A stretch of 64,000 nt of DNA from G963556115 sp963666605 (GTDB taxonomy: Bacteria; Planctomycetota; SZUA-567). The translations under genes were made by a program, and so were the position numbers. The notes under the pieces were generated by a model. It did no database searches. It saw only the letters and a list, made by a program, of their open reading frames with translations, and was not told the DNA's origin. The DNA is taken from assembly GCA_965140405.1 (NCBI GenBank), contig OZ223208.1:2976001-3040000 (forward strand), given 5' to 3'. Shown piece after piece: positions 8,647-17,622 of the stretch (the first letter of the stretch is position 1; each line of letters begins with the position of its first letter).

Positions 8647-10140
8647 CTACTGAGAAGCAAGAGCGAGAATTTTCTCCTGAGTTGCTTCTTCTCTACTCAA
8701 GACTCCTGTCTGCTTTCCCTCATGCATAACAATTATTCTGTCACTAATAGATAGTATTTCTGGCATTTCGGAAGAAATCATAATAATTCCTTTACCCAAC
8801 TTAGCAAGTTCAGAAATAAGCCTATGTATCTCGGCTTTCGCCCCTACATCAATACCTCTAGTAGGTTCATCTAAAATCAAAATTTCTGGTTCTGTGAGGA
8901 GCCAACGAGAGACAAGTACCTTTTGCTGGTTGCCACCAGATAGATTTTTAATCAATTGCCTTATAGAAGGAGTTTTAATTCTCAGAGAATCTCTCTGTTT
9001 AGAGCATTCTTTATTTACCTTCTTTGCTCGCATCAAGCCAATATGATTTAAATAGCTCTTAACATTTGGCATTATCATATTGTCCTCTATAGACAGCTCC
9101 GGAAAAATCCCCGTGAGCTTTCTATCTTCTGTAACAAAACCGATATGATGTGCAATTGCATCTTGAGGAGAATTAATATGAATTTCTTCACCATGCAAAA
9201 ATAGCTCACCAGAGGTTCTCTCTCTTGCACCAAAGATTGTTTCCATTACTTCACTTCTGCCTGCCCCCATAAGTCCAGCAAACCCTAAGACCTCACCCTT
9301 TTTCAACTCAAATGAGATATTCTCACAAGCCCTTGGAGATGATAAGTTATTTACTTTGAAGAAGACATCGCCTATATCTATAATTTCTTTATGGAAGAAC
9401 TCATCCATATTCCTTCCAACCATCATTGAAATCAATTTTTCTTTTGAAAGGTTTTCAACCGTGTCACAACCGATGAACTCACCGTCGCGATATACTGAGA
9501 CCTCTTCACAGATCGCAAAAATTTCATCCAGCTTGTGTGAAATATAAATAACAGTCAAACCCTTCTCTTCTTTTAATTTTCTTATAATATGAAAGAGAGT
9601 GTCTACCTCAGAATCTGTCAGAGCAGAAGTTGGTTCATCCATTATAATCAGATCAGAATTATTTGACACTGCAGTAACAATTGCAATTAACTGTGCATTT
9701 GCAATACTAAGTTCACACATAGGAGTTGCTGGGTCTAGTTTTATTCCTAGATCATCAAATAAGACCTGCGCGTCACTTTCATTCTTCTTTTTATCTACAA
9801 ATATTCTATTCTTCAAATTTTCTTTACCCAAAAAAATATTTGCAGCAACACTAATATTTGGAACAGGGCTAATTTCTTGAGGTATAATTGATATACCCTT
9901 ATGTATTGCCTCTATCGGACCATTTACATGATATGGCTTACCCTTGAATTCAATATCACCACTATCAGCATGATAAAGACCAAATAAAACCTTCATCAAC
10001 GTTGATTTTCCTGCACCATTCTCACCCATAACGGCATGAACGCTTCCTTTTTTTACCTTTAGATCTACCCCTTTTAATGCTTTAACCCCTGGGAATGATT
10101 TTACTATCCCCTTCATAACAAGAATATTTTCTTCATTCAT
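8647..10140 (-). CDS. Sugar/inositol ABC transporter ATP-binding protein (RbsA family)
   Basis: 497 residues with two ABC modules in tandem, as in RbsA, XylG and MglA. Module one has Walker A GENGAGKST near residue 40 and Walker B DLIIMDEPTSALT. Module two has the usual degenerate P-loop GLMGAGRSEVME, an intact signature LSGGNQQK and Walker B LILDEPTRGIDVGAKAE. It hydrolyses ATP to drive import through the 7611-8588 permease. Downstream spacing to the permease is 58 bases, so the two are in one operon. Given iolD and iolE just after, it most likely serves inositol uptake. Confidence 0.92.
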   Translation of the reverse strand: MNEENILVMKGIVKSFPGVKALKGVDLKVKKGSVHAVMGENGAGKSTLMKVLFGLYHADSGDIEFKGKPYHVNGPIEAIHKGISIIPQEISPVPNISVAANIFLGKENLKNRIFVDKKKNESDAQVLFDDLGIKLDPATPMCELSIANAQLIAIVTAVSNNSDLIIMDEPTSALTDSEVDTLFHIIRKLKEEKGLTVIYISHKLDEIFAICEEVSVYRDGEFIGCDTVENLSKEKLISMMVGRNMDEFFHKEIIDIGDVFFKVNNLSSPRACENISFELKKGEVLGFAGLMGAGRSEVMETIFGARERTSGELFLHGEEIHINSPQDAIAHHIGFVTEDRKLTGIFPELSIEDNMIMPNVKSYLNHIGLMRAKKVNKECSKQRDSLRIKTPSIRQLIKNLSGGNQQKVLVSRWLLTEPEILILDEPTRGIDVGAKAEIHRLISELAKLGKGIIMISSEMPEILSISDRIIVMHEGKQTGVLSREEATQEKILALASQ

Positions 10141-10207
10141 ATAATCAATATCCTAAAATATAGCTTACCTGAAAAATTGATATGAGCTCTACAAAGAGCA
10201 TTTAGCT

Positions 10208-10271
10208 ATAGTGAATTCGTGAAATATAAAGCAATAGGATTGACAATCACTCTATACTCCACGAATCAGTA
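10208..10271 (-). promoter_or_regulatory. Imperfect hairpin between binding protein and ATPase genes
   Basis: Arms containing ATTCGTG (10215-10221) and CACGAAT (10260-10266), extended loosely by ATAGTGA and TCAGTAT outside and by CAATAGGATTG with CAATCACTCTAT inside. It lies between the abundant binding protein and the ATPase gene, where many ABC operons hold a partial terminator that lowers downstream expression. No clear T-run is visible, so function is inferred from position. Confidence 0.45.
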
Positions 10272-10287
10272 TAATTACTTATTCACT

Positions 10288-11223
10288 CTATTTTTCATAC
10301 ATTTTCAAAAACTGAGCTTTATTTCCGACAGTAACAACCTGGAAAGGAATCCAAAGAACCTTGTCTAATTCTTGACCATTAACAAGTCCATAAGCAGCTT
10401 CAGCACTTGCATATCCTTGCTGGAACATATCTTGATATATTGTTACATCCAACCCTTTGCCTAAATAACTTAGACCTTCTTTTGTTGCATCAACACCAGC
10501 AATAATAATATCTTCATCTTTTAGGCCATTTGCTTGAGCAGCAAGTACCGCACCAATTGCCATTTCATCATTATTACATGCAAGGATATTTATACCTAGT
10601 CCGGTCTGCATCCAATTTTCTGCAATATCCTGACCCTTAGCTCTATCCCAGCGACCTTCTGCTTCAGCAACAACAGGAACACTTTCTCCAAATACCTCCT
10701 TAACACCGATTGTTCTTTGTTCAGCAGCTTCTTGTCCACTTGTACCTCTGATAATTCCTGCTTTGCTTGGGCCCTTTAAATGCGATGCAATCCACTCACC
10801 CTGCATAATACCAGCTTGAACTGATTCAGACCCTACATACACATCAATCATTTTTTGTAGATCATCAGGAGCGAGTCTATTTGCAGTGATGATAGGTATA
10901 TTTGCGTCTTTAGCTAGCTCGATAATTGGCGCCATTGCAGCTGGGTCGATTGGCACAACAATAAGAGCATCAACGCCCTTAATAATCAAAGTCTCTACCT
11001 GATTAAGCTGTACTGCTGGATCATCTTTTCCATCAGTCATAGTGACAGTTACATCATCATGCTCTGCATCAAACTTTCTAATACCATCCTGTAAGTAGGT
11101 CTGACCAGTATCAGCAAAACTACTCATAGCCGCTCCGATGTGTACTTCCTTAGCGCTTACATGTTGAGCACAAACTGCAAATACTGAAAACGCTACCAAT
11201 AGACCTAATAATAATTTTTTCAC
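10288..11223 (-). CDS. Sugar/inositol ABC transporter substrate-binding protein
   Basis: About 311 residues. A Sec signal peptide (VKKLLLGLLVAFSVFAVCA, cleaved near VSA-KE) leads a Peripla_BP_4 (RbsB-type) domain: VHIGAAMSSFADTGQTYL, TLIIKGVDALIVVPIDP, PIITANRLAP, ACNNDEMAIGAV and AGVDATKEGL. It captures the sugar or cyclitol in the periplasm for the importer encoded next. I use the GTG at 11223 because GGAGGA lies 7 bases before it and a normal signal peptide follows; a longer frame from 11304 would give an implausible N-terminus. A LacI-type operator lies about 376 bases upstream. Ligand inferred as inositol from the operon. Confidence 0.92.
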   Translation of the reverse strand: MKKLLLGLLVAFSVFAVCAQHVSAKEVHIGAAMSSFADTGQTYLQDGIRKFDAEHDDVTVTMTDGKDDPAVQLNQVETLIIKGVDALIVVPIDPAAMAPIIELAKDANIPIITANRLAPDDLQKMIDVYVGSESVQAGIMQGEWIASHLKGPSKAGIIRGTSGQEAAEQRTIGVKEVFGESVPVVAEAEGRWDRAKGQDIAENWMQTGLGINILACNNDEMAIGAVLAAQANGLKDEDIIIAGVDATKEGLSYLGKGLDVTIYQDMFQQGYASAEAAYGLVNGQELDKVLWIPFQVVTVGNKAQFLKMYEK

Positions 11224-11951
11224 AACACAATCCTCCACAAACAAAAAAAGAATACTGCTAAAAAAAGGAATGAATTTGCCTATTTTATAGGCTAAACAAC
11301 TCACAACAACACACTAAAATTGATTTGATTTTCACTGATTATACTGAGTTTTATTGAATTACCACTAGGATATTACTTAAGATATAAGGTATATTTTTAC
11401 TATACTCTATGATTAACAGAATGTCAAAAAAGTAAAATATTATCGATACACATATATACTATTACAGCATTTTTACTCTAAGTGTAAAAGCAAGATTAAC
11501 TGTTTATTGAAAAGAGCTTATACAAAAATATTTAGTATATTTTACCACATAAGTGCACGAAAAAATATTGGTTAAAATCTCAAAAAGCAAATCCATTCTG
11601 CAAACGATTTCATAGATTATCAGTAAATCCCAACTCGCACAATAAAACCACAGCCACAATATGCAGCACCAGCCCAAGAATAAATCCTACCCGACAATCA
11701 TTACCACAAATCTATCCAGACATTACCAACGTGCCACATCAACAGCATTCACAAGCTCCCACAACAGAGCCATGCAAATACCATGCCACCACAATAACTA
11801 CCGATCAATATCCACAGACCTCAATCCCAACAATAAACCAAGATCGTAGGCTATATAACTAAAGATACTATATGGAATCTTTTCTAAGCAACCGAAAAAG
11901 TTTCATCCAAAATAAAACCTACTTAATCCTTACTTGCCACTAACAAGCACA
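11224..11951. other. Gene-free region upstream of the ABC importer
   Basis: About 730 bases with one operator-like palindrome (11599-11612). From about 11620 to 11860 the plus strand is markedly poor in G and rich in C (11641-11700 has 20 C and 6 G), unlike the coding DNA nearby. No ribosome site or plausible protein is seen; this part may be decayed coding sequence read on the minus strand. Confidence 0.5.
11599..11612. promoter_or_regulatory. LacI-type operator upstream of the inositol ABC importer
   Basis: TGCAAACGATTTCA, a near-palindrome centred on CG, matches the other sites at 13096, 13426, 14009 and 16273. It lies in the region from which the leftward importer-iolDE transcript must start. 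Likely bound by the LacI protein encoded at 14139. Confidence 0.6.
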
Positions 11952-12965
11952 CTACATCGTAGCAACCTTTACAGGCAGACCAGTCCTTGCTGACTCCAAT
12001 GCTGCCTCGGCAATCAGTACAGGTTGGAGACCATCAACACCTGTAACAAGTGGCTCTTCATCATTAATAATTGCCTTTACAAAAGCCTTCATCTCATCAC
12101 AATATGCATCCATATAACGCTCTAAGAAGAACAGTAATGGCTTTTCACTTATGACACCCTGCTCTGTTGAAATCTGCACTGTGGACGCCTTATCGTTCTC
12201 TGTTACAGCAGCACCTTTTGTCCCCAAGACCTCAGCTCTTTGATCATACCCATATACCGCTTGACGACAATTCTCAATCACACCAAGAGCGCCATTTTCA
12301 AACTTTAGCGTTACGATAGCTGAATCAACGTCACCTGCTTCACCAATTGCCTTATCAACCAAAACTCCACCTGCAGCGTAAACCTCTACGACCTCTCTTC
12401 CCGAAAGAAATCTAGCCATATCAAAATCATGGATCATCATATCCATAAACAAGCCACCAGAGACTTTGATATACGATACAGGAGGAGGCGATGGATCCCT
12501 CGAAGTTATCCTTACCATCTGCAGATCACCTATAGTCTCATCAACAATCGCCTTACGAATAGCAATATAATTATGATCAAATCTACGATTAAAACCAATT
12601 TGCAACTTAACACCAGCTTTTTCAACAGCAGCTATAGCCTCACGAATTACAGCTGGTGATGGATCTACCGGCTTTTCACAAAAGATATGCTTACCTGCAG
12701 CCGCACCCTCTTTAATAAACTTCGCATGTGTATCAGTAGAGGAGCAAATAATAATAGCGTCTACTGAAGGATCATCAAGAATTGCTTGAGGATCTTTACC
12801 AACATTTGGAATACCAAACTCTTTAGCCCACGCCTTTTGCTCTTCACCCAAAAACGGATCTGCAATCCATGCTACACGAGCGGATGAGACTTGATGTGTA
12901 ATACTTTTTGCATGCACATGACCTATTCTCCCCGCCCCAATGATTCCAACATTTAATATTTCCAT
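11952..12965 (-). CDS. iolG: Second inositol 2-dehydrogenase family oxidoreductase
   Basis: 337 residues, Gfo/Idh/MocA family. Rossmann motif GIIGAGRIGHVHAK at 7-20, catalytic Lys in CEKP (Lys98), and IHDFDMARFLSG as the substrate-site motif. NNRRFDHN-type sequence (GFNRRFDHNY) after it is common in IolG. Start at 12965 is fixed by AGGAG 8 bases upstream; an upstream extension to 13019 would place odd hydrophobic residues before the Rossmann fold. It is the most operator-proximal gene on this strand, about 130 bases from a LacI-type site. Together with the copy at 3005 it gives two inositol dehydrogenases, perhaps for different isomers. By overall motifs this copy looks the closer match to classical IolG. 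Confidence 0.88.
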   Translation of the reverse strand: MEILNVGIIGAGRIGHVHAKSITHQVSSARVAWIADPFLGEEQKAWAKEFGIPNVGKDPQAILDDPSVDAIIICSSTDTHAKFIKEGAAAGKHIFCEKPVDPSPAVIREAIAAVEKAGVKLQIGFNRRFDHNYIAIRKAIVDETIGDLQMVRITSRDPSPPPVSYIKVSGGLFMDMMIHDFDMARFLSGREVVEVYAAGGVLVDKAIGEAGDVDSAIVTLKFENGALGVIENCRQAVYGYDQRAEVLGTKGAAVTENDKASTVQISTEQGVISEKPLLFFLERYMDAYCDEMKAFVKAIINDEEPLVTGVDGLQPVLIAEAALESARTGLPVKVATM

Positions 12966-13095
12966 ATACGCAACTCCTATACAAAGAATTAATCCATAAA
13001 GCCAAACAATCTTATTCAAAATTCAGATCAGCAAACTTTTCACCCTAGACGACTTCAAAGCACTTCCTAGGAACCAGCGCCTTACAAAGCACTCC

Positions 13096-13109
13096 TGCAA
13101 ACGTTTTCA
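13096..13109. promoter_or_regulatory. LacI-type operator upstream of iolG
   Basis: TGCAAACGTTTTCA, the best palindrome of the set, 131 bases upstream of the iolG start at 12965 on the minus strand. Same motif as the other iol-region sites, so one regulator probably controls all. Confidence 0.65.
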
Positions 13110-13425
13110 CATAGCGTCATATTGATTTATCAAAAACTAGATAATTTCGATTAACTTATAGTGATTTTTATGTAGACTATCTCAACAAGTAAAAATATTT
13201 GTGCCATTTCCAAACTATAAGAAGACAGATACTTAGTTGAGTAAACTTATGATATACTGTCAATATACCCTATATTTTACACTATACAAGAATATAATTC
13301 CAAAAAATCAAAATCTCCCTACCAAAGATCATGATTTCTAAACAAATGCACACACTCTAAAATCCACAGTTAGAATTTATTTTTCAGACATATAGAACGA
13401 GAAAAGATAAAGGTAGAAATACTCA

Positions 13426-13439
13426 TGAAAGCGATTGCA
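13426..13439. promoter_or_regulatory. LacI-type operator in the divergent region
   Basis: TGAAAGCGATTGCA, a near-palindrome of the same class, immediately followed on the plus strand by TATAAT at 13441-13446. If that is a -10 box, the operator would occupy the promoter spacer; no good -35 is visible, so the promoter is uncertain. Confidence 0.5.
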
Positions 13440-14007
13440 TTATAATGTATTACACAAAAACACATTTCAAAAAACACCTATCAAATAAGAGCACAAACAT
13501 AAGCGATAGCTTTATAAAGAGAGTTATTAGACAAAAATACGCGCTATGCCCTTATAACAACAATAATAAAAAAAATATTTTTTAGTAATTCATACCCATC
13601 CAAGGCTAAACAAATAAATACTTTCATTCAACACACAATCTACTTAACAAACACCCGCATATCTTCACCTACAGATCAAGCTTAAATTAGTATTTACTGC
13701 AAAACATAGGGTTTTCCCATTAACACCATAGAACCAATATGGACAACATTTCAGATGATATACATACAGCAAAACCAACTATCATTTCATTCCAAATACA
13801 ATACAACTATAACCCAAAAAAATGCGCCCTAGCACTGCTTGAAAAAGAAAGTACCAACAACTTGTTTACTCACAACTCAAGTAAGCCATGTATCACACAC
13901 AACAGCATGCACTTACAAGTATAAACCACTATCTCACTCAGTATTTCTAAACATGTAACCACCAAATTTTTTGGCCATAAGCTACTATAATAATCGTCAA
14001 ATTAGTA

Positions 14008-14035
14008 TTGAAAACGATTCCGATAAAACTATAAT
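14008..14035 (+). promoter_or_regulatory. lacI promoter overlapped by its own operator
   Basis: TTGAAA (14008-14013) and TATAAT (14030-14035) are spaced by 16 bases, a good sigma-70 promoter. The operator-like TGAAAACGATTCCG (14009-14022) covers the -35 box, so the LacI-family product encoded at 14139 probably represses its own gene. Confidence 0.65.
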
Positions 14036-14138
14036 GAAACTATCTGAGCAATGCTTTTATCATTGAAATTAGTCAGATTAGCTATTATTTATATTTTAAA
14101 CTTATGGTAAACCCTCACCCTTTATCCTGGATATCCCA

Positions 14139-15164
14139 ATGTCAAATAAAAATAATGACAACCAAACCAGAAAAAAAATTGTATCTCTTGATGTTGCTCG
14201 TGCCGCTGGAGTATCACCAGCGACTATCTCAAGAGCATTTGCAAATAGAGATATCAACATAGAGACCCGTAACCACGTATTAAGAGTAGCAAATGAACTT
14301 GGTTATTACCCTGATGCCCTTGCCAGTGGTCTAAATAAAGGCATAAACAGCTTAGTTGCACTGATCTTTGACGAGCGCCCTTTGAACGAATGGGAATTTC
14401 AAATGCTCGACAAATTTTCATCTATCTTACAAAAGAGAGGATTCTTCCCGATAATACAACGCTTATCCAGCCATAATCAATATGAAAAGATGAAGTCCGT
14501 TGCCGCATGGCGTGCGGCAGGTGTTATTGTTTTCAACGACTCTTTGGATGCGACCCTCCTCACCAAGGCTTTCAAAACATCATCATTAATTGTTGTAAAT
14601 ACAAATTTCAAGTCAGATGAAGATATAAACGCTGACCATATTGTCCTTGATGATCAAGAAGGACTATACCCTATTGTAAACGATCTTATTGCAAGCGGTC
14701 ATAAACACTTCACATGGATCGGCGGCATTGGCGTGTCTCTACACCGCGAGGAAATCATACGATCAACCCTAGCAGCAAATAATTTATCCTTTGTAGACCG
14801 TGAAACTGGCGACTATACTTACGACAATGGTTACATGAAGACCCTTCTTATGTGCAGAAGAACACCACAAATTGACACTATAATGTGCGCTAATGATTCA
14901 ATGGCACTCGGCGCAATGGACGCCATACGTTACACTCTCAAGCTTCGTGTTCCAGAGGATATTGCAATAACTGGCTACGATGACGTACCCCAAGCCTCAT
15001 GGCCTGCATACAACCTGACTACTGTCAGGGAAAGTACTGATGAAATCTTGACTGCAGTTATGAACTTTTTTGACACTAGGCTAGAAAATCCTGACCTTCC
15101 AGCACGCTTCTACACGTTGAAAAGCAAGTACATTCTCCGCCAATCAACACCTAACAATTCATAG
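14139..15164 (+). CDS. LacI-family transcriptional regulator (probable inositol regulator)
   Basis: 341 residues. The N-terminal helix-turn-helix reads SLDVARAAGVSPATISRAF, followed by the hinge region with LGYYPDALASGL. The sugar-binding core has the usual tail: DTIMCANDSMALGAMDAI, then ITGYDDVPQAS and LTTVRES. It should bind a palindrome centred on CG; five such sites surround the inositol genes. Repression relieved by inositol or a pathway intermediate is the natural inference, since the gene lies between the two arms of the iol block. No strong ribosome site precedes the ATG (only GGA 10 bases away), which fits a low-level regulator. Confidence 0.9.
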   Translation: MSNKNNDNQTRKKIVSLDVARAAGVSPATISRAFANRDINIETRNHVLRVANELGYYPDALASGLNKGINSLVALIFDERPLNEWEFQMLDKFSSILQKRGFFPIIQRLSSHNQYEKMKSVAAWRAAGVIVFNDSLDATLLTKAFKTSSLIVVNTNFKSDEDINADHIVLDDQEGLYPIVNDLIASGHKHFTWIGGIGVSLHREEIIRSTLAANNLSFVDRETGDYTYDNGYMKTLLMCRRTPQIDTIMCANDSMALGAMDAIRYTLKLRVPEDIAITGYDDVPQASWPAYNLTTVRESTDEILTAVMNFFDTRLENPDLPARFYTLKSKYILRQSTPNNS

Positions 15165-15396
15165 GCATATAGGGAGATACATCTTCTTATTGAGCTTTTA
15201 ACACTCAAAAATACCCATAGTTATTCTACAATAACAACCTCGGTCACCAGCAATTCACTTAATTTAATCTTAAAATTTATTTTGCACTTGACTAACTAAG
15301 AATACCATAGTAAACTGCTGGTATAAAGTTCCATAAAAACACTAAAAATAGCACTTTTGTTCCAATAGCAGGTGTAATGATTGAATAAGGATAATA

Positions 15397-16251
15397 ATGC
15401 AGAGCCAATCTTGTAGTGCAAAAATTAAGTCCTTGTACAATACTTTCTCTAAAACAGATAAGAGTATTGCAGACTATATTCTTCAGAACGCTGCCAATAT
15501 ACCCAACATGCCAATTAGCCAGTTATCAGAAGAGCTAGAGGTTGGTAGAGCAAGTATAATCAGATTTTGCAATAAACTAAACTGTAATGGGTATAAAGAG
15601 CTAAAAATCAGTTTGGCAAGAGAAACACCTGCCGGAAAAGGAATGATTTACTCAAAAAGTAAGAATAATTCCCTAGAAAGCCTACTAGATGATGTTACAG
15701 CTGAAAATGTGGCAACACTACAGATTAGTAGACAAAAGATTGTAACCAAGGACATTGCAAAAGCTGTTGACGTTCTATTGGGATCCAATAATTTACTGAT
15801 TCTTGCTCAAGGATTCTCTTCTCTCCTGGGTGAGGTTGCCAAGTATAAGTTTATGAAATTAGGACTCACCTGTGAAATCAGCTCTGACTACCAATTTCAA
15901 TGCTTTTCATTAGTAAATATGGATAAGCAAGGTGTAATACTACTCATCGATCTATCAGGAAACCTAGGTGATTTGAGACCACTTATTGAACTAGCTAAAT
16001 CAAAAAGGATCAAGATTATAGCTATTGTAAACTATGAACAATCTGAGATAACAGAAGTAGCTGATATTGTAATACTAACAGAGGCAACAGAGTCACCATT
16101 AGAGGATGGAGAGCTGACAGCAATGCTTTCACAAATAAACATTTTAGACATGCTCTACACACTAATGGCACACAAGCATAACGATAAACAACTTAAAAGG
16201 TCAAAAGTTTTTGAAGACTTGATTATAAAACAAAAATCAAAGAACAAGTAA
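15397..16251 (+). CDS. RpiR/MurR-family transcriptional regulator
   Basis: 284 residues. An N-terminal HTH_6 domain (SKTDKSIADYILQNAANIP, then MPISQLSEELEVGRASIIRF) is followed by a SIS sugar-phosphate-binding domain (LLGSNNLLILAQGFSSLLG to the C-terminus). Members sense phosphosugars and control sugar or cyclitol catabolic genes; the iol gene clusters of some proteobacteria carry an RpiR-type regulator. Here it lies between the LacI gene and the transaldolase-iolB-iolA run, so a second layer of control over the inositol genes is plausible. AGGA 6 bases upstream supports the start. Whether it activates or represses cannot be seen. Confidence 0.88.
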   Translation: MQSQSCSAKIKSLYNTFSKTDKSIADYILQNAANIPNMPISQLSEELEVGRASIIRFCNKLNCNGYKELKISLARETPAGKGMIYSKSKNNSLESLLDDVTAENVATLQISRQKIVTKDIAKAVDVLLGSNNLLILAQGFSSLLGEVAKYKFMKLGLTCEISSDYQFQCFSLVNMDKQGVILLIDLSGNLGDLRPLIELAKSKRIKIIAIVNYEQSEITEVADIVILTEATESPLEDGELTAMLSQINILDMLYTLMAHKHNDKQLKRSKVFEDLIIKQKSKNK

Positions 16252-16272
16252 GTGTTATTTTTTTATCGTACT

Positions 16273-16308
16273 TGCAAACGTTTACAATTTACATTGAAAT
16301 AGTAGACT
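16273..16308 (+). promoter_or_regulatory. Operator and probable promoter of the transaldolase-iolBA run
   Basis: The palindrome TGCAAACGTTTACA (16273-16286) matches the LacI-type sites. Its right half supplies a possible -35 TTTACA (16281-16286), and TAGACT at 16303-16308 is a possible -10 with a 16-base spacer. A half-site-like TGAAAACG follows at 16328. Binding here would block the promoter of the downstream genes. Confidence 0.55.
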
Positions 16309-16453
16309 ATAAGCCGTACTTAGCAGATGAAAACGAAAACATTATTATTCTAACTATAACGAATTTAAACATTTAAAATATCAGAATAGGTTATATTATA
16401 CAGAATTTAGCACTTCACTATCAAAATCAATTATTTCACGAAAGGAAGCAAAA

Positions 16454-17533
16454 ATGTCTAGCAATACACCAAAGCTTTTGGAAACAACACAGACAAGTCC
16501 TACTTCTGTCTGGAATGACAGCTGTTCTACTTCTGAGCTTGAATACGCCATCAAAAATGGCGCAACAGGCGGAACAACCAACCCTACAATTGTTGGACAA
16601 GTCCTAATAAAAGAATTCTCACAATGGGAAGACTATATTCGTAAGCTAATTAAAGATAATCCATCAGCAACTGAGGTAGACATTGCTTGGAAGGTTAATG
16701 AAGCTATGGCAATAAAAGGTGCAGATATGCTCCTGCCTATTTTCAAAGAGTCAAATGGTAAACACGGTCGTATGAGTATACAAACCAATGCTCAGTATTA
16801 CCGTAATACAAAGTTAATAACAGAGCAAGCAATATACTTTGACACTCTAGCAGAAAACATGCAGGTCAAAATGCCTGTAACTGAGGCTGGAGTCGCTGCT
16901 ATTGAAGAGTCAACATACAATGGTGTAAACGTCAACGCAACTGTATCATTTTCGACAGCTCAGGCGATAGCTGTTGCAGAAGCAGTAGAACGTGGGCTCA
17001 AACGTCGTGAAGCTGAAGGGAAGCCAACTGAAAACATGACACCAGCATGTACAATAATGGTTGGCCGAGTAGATGACTGGCTAAAGGTTGTACAAAAGAA
17101 GGAGAACCTAGCTATTACTCCAGGAGCACTTGAGTGGGCAGGAGTAGCAGTATTCAAGAATTCTTATAAGCTCTACCAAGAACGTGGCTACCGCACTCGC
17201 CTTCTATCAGCTGCTTACCGCAACCATCTCCATTGGAGTGAGTTTATTGGTGGTGATGTAATCCTTACCATCCCGCATACATGGCAGGTTCGTTTTAACA
17301 ACTCAGACGTTGAAGTAAAGCCTAGAATGGATATTCCAGTAGACCCAGCAATTATTGAGGAACTAAGACGAAAAATGCCTGAATTCATCAAAGCTTTCGA
17401 TGAAGACGGTCTATCTCCTGCCGAGTTTGCAGGTTTCGGTGCAACAGCACGTACATTACGCGGCTTCCTTGATTCGTATATGGGGCTAATATCTACAATT
17501 CGTGATATCATGATTCCAAATCCTGATAAATAA
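16454..17533 (+). CDS. Transaldolase-family protein in the inositol cluster
   Basis: 359 residues of the class I transaldolase family. Visible active-site elements are Asp22 in WNDS, TTNP at 41-44, the Schiff-base Lys139 in VKMPVTEAG, and NATVSFS shortly after. It is longer than the small 220-residue transaldolases and lacks close resemblance to the classic TalB. It is the first gene of a plus-strand run with iolB and iolA, behind an operator, and starts after AGGA. The standard inositol pathway uses a kinase and the aldolase IolJ, neither seen here; this enzyme could cleave or transfer a carbon unit from an intermediate instead. That role is inference; the family is solid. Confidence 0.85.
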   Translation: MSSNTPKLLETTQTSPTSVWNDSCSTSELEYAIKNGATGGTTNPTIVGQVLIKEFSQWEDYIRKLIKDNPSATEVDIAWKVNEAMAIKGADMLLPIFKESNGKHGRMSIQTNAQYYRNTKLITEQAIYFDTLAENMQVKMPVTEAGVAAIEESTYNGVNVNATVSFSTAQAIAVAEAVERGLKRREAEGKPTENMTPACTIMVGRVDDWLKVVQKKENLAITPGALEWAGVAVFKNSYKLYQERGYRTRLLSAAYRNHLHWSEFIGGDVILTIPHTWQVRFNNSDVEVKPRMDIPVDPAIIEELRRKMPEFIKAFDEDGLSPAEFAGFGATARTLRGFLDSYMGLISTIRDIMIPNPDK

Positions 17534-17622
17534 AGAATGTGAATAACTCAACGTTATTCAATATATGTAGTAATTTTATATCTAAATAATAGATTAGTTG
17601 ACTAAGAAATAGAGGTATACTT

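Larger units (their letters stand above)
12966..14138. other. Long divergent regulatory region between iolG and the LacI gene
   Basis: About 1.17 kb with three operator-like palindromes (13096, 13426, 14009) and the lacI promoter. The stretch 13600-13930 is C-rich and G-poor on the plus strand (13621-13680 has 20 C and 3 G). A 61-codon open frame at 13739 has no ribosome site and an implausible composition, so I see no gene here. Confidence 0.55.

Noticed and set aside
11661..11849. 62-codon plus-strand open frame
   Set aside because: Same base-bias artefact; no start signal.
13739..13924. 61-codon plus-strand open frame in the lacI upstream region
   Set aside because: No ribosome site; lies in the C-rich, G-poor block; residue mix (Asn, His, Thr) follows base bias.
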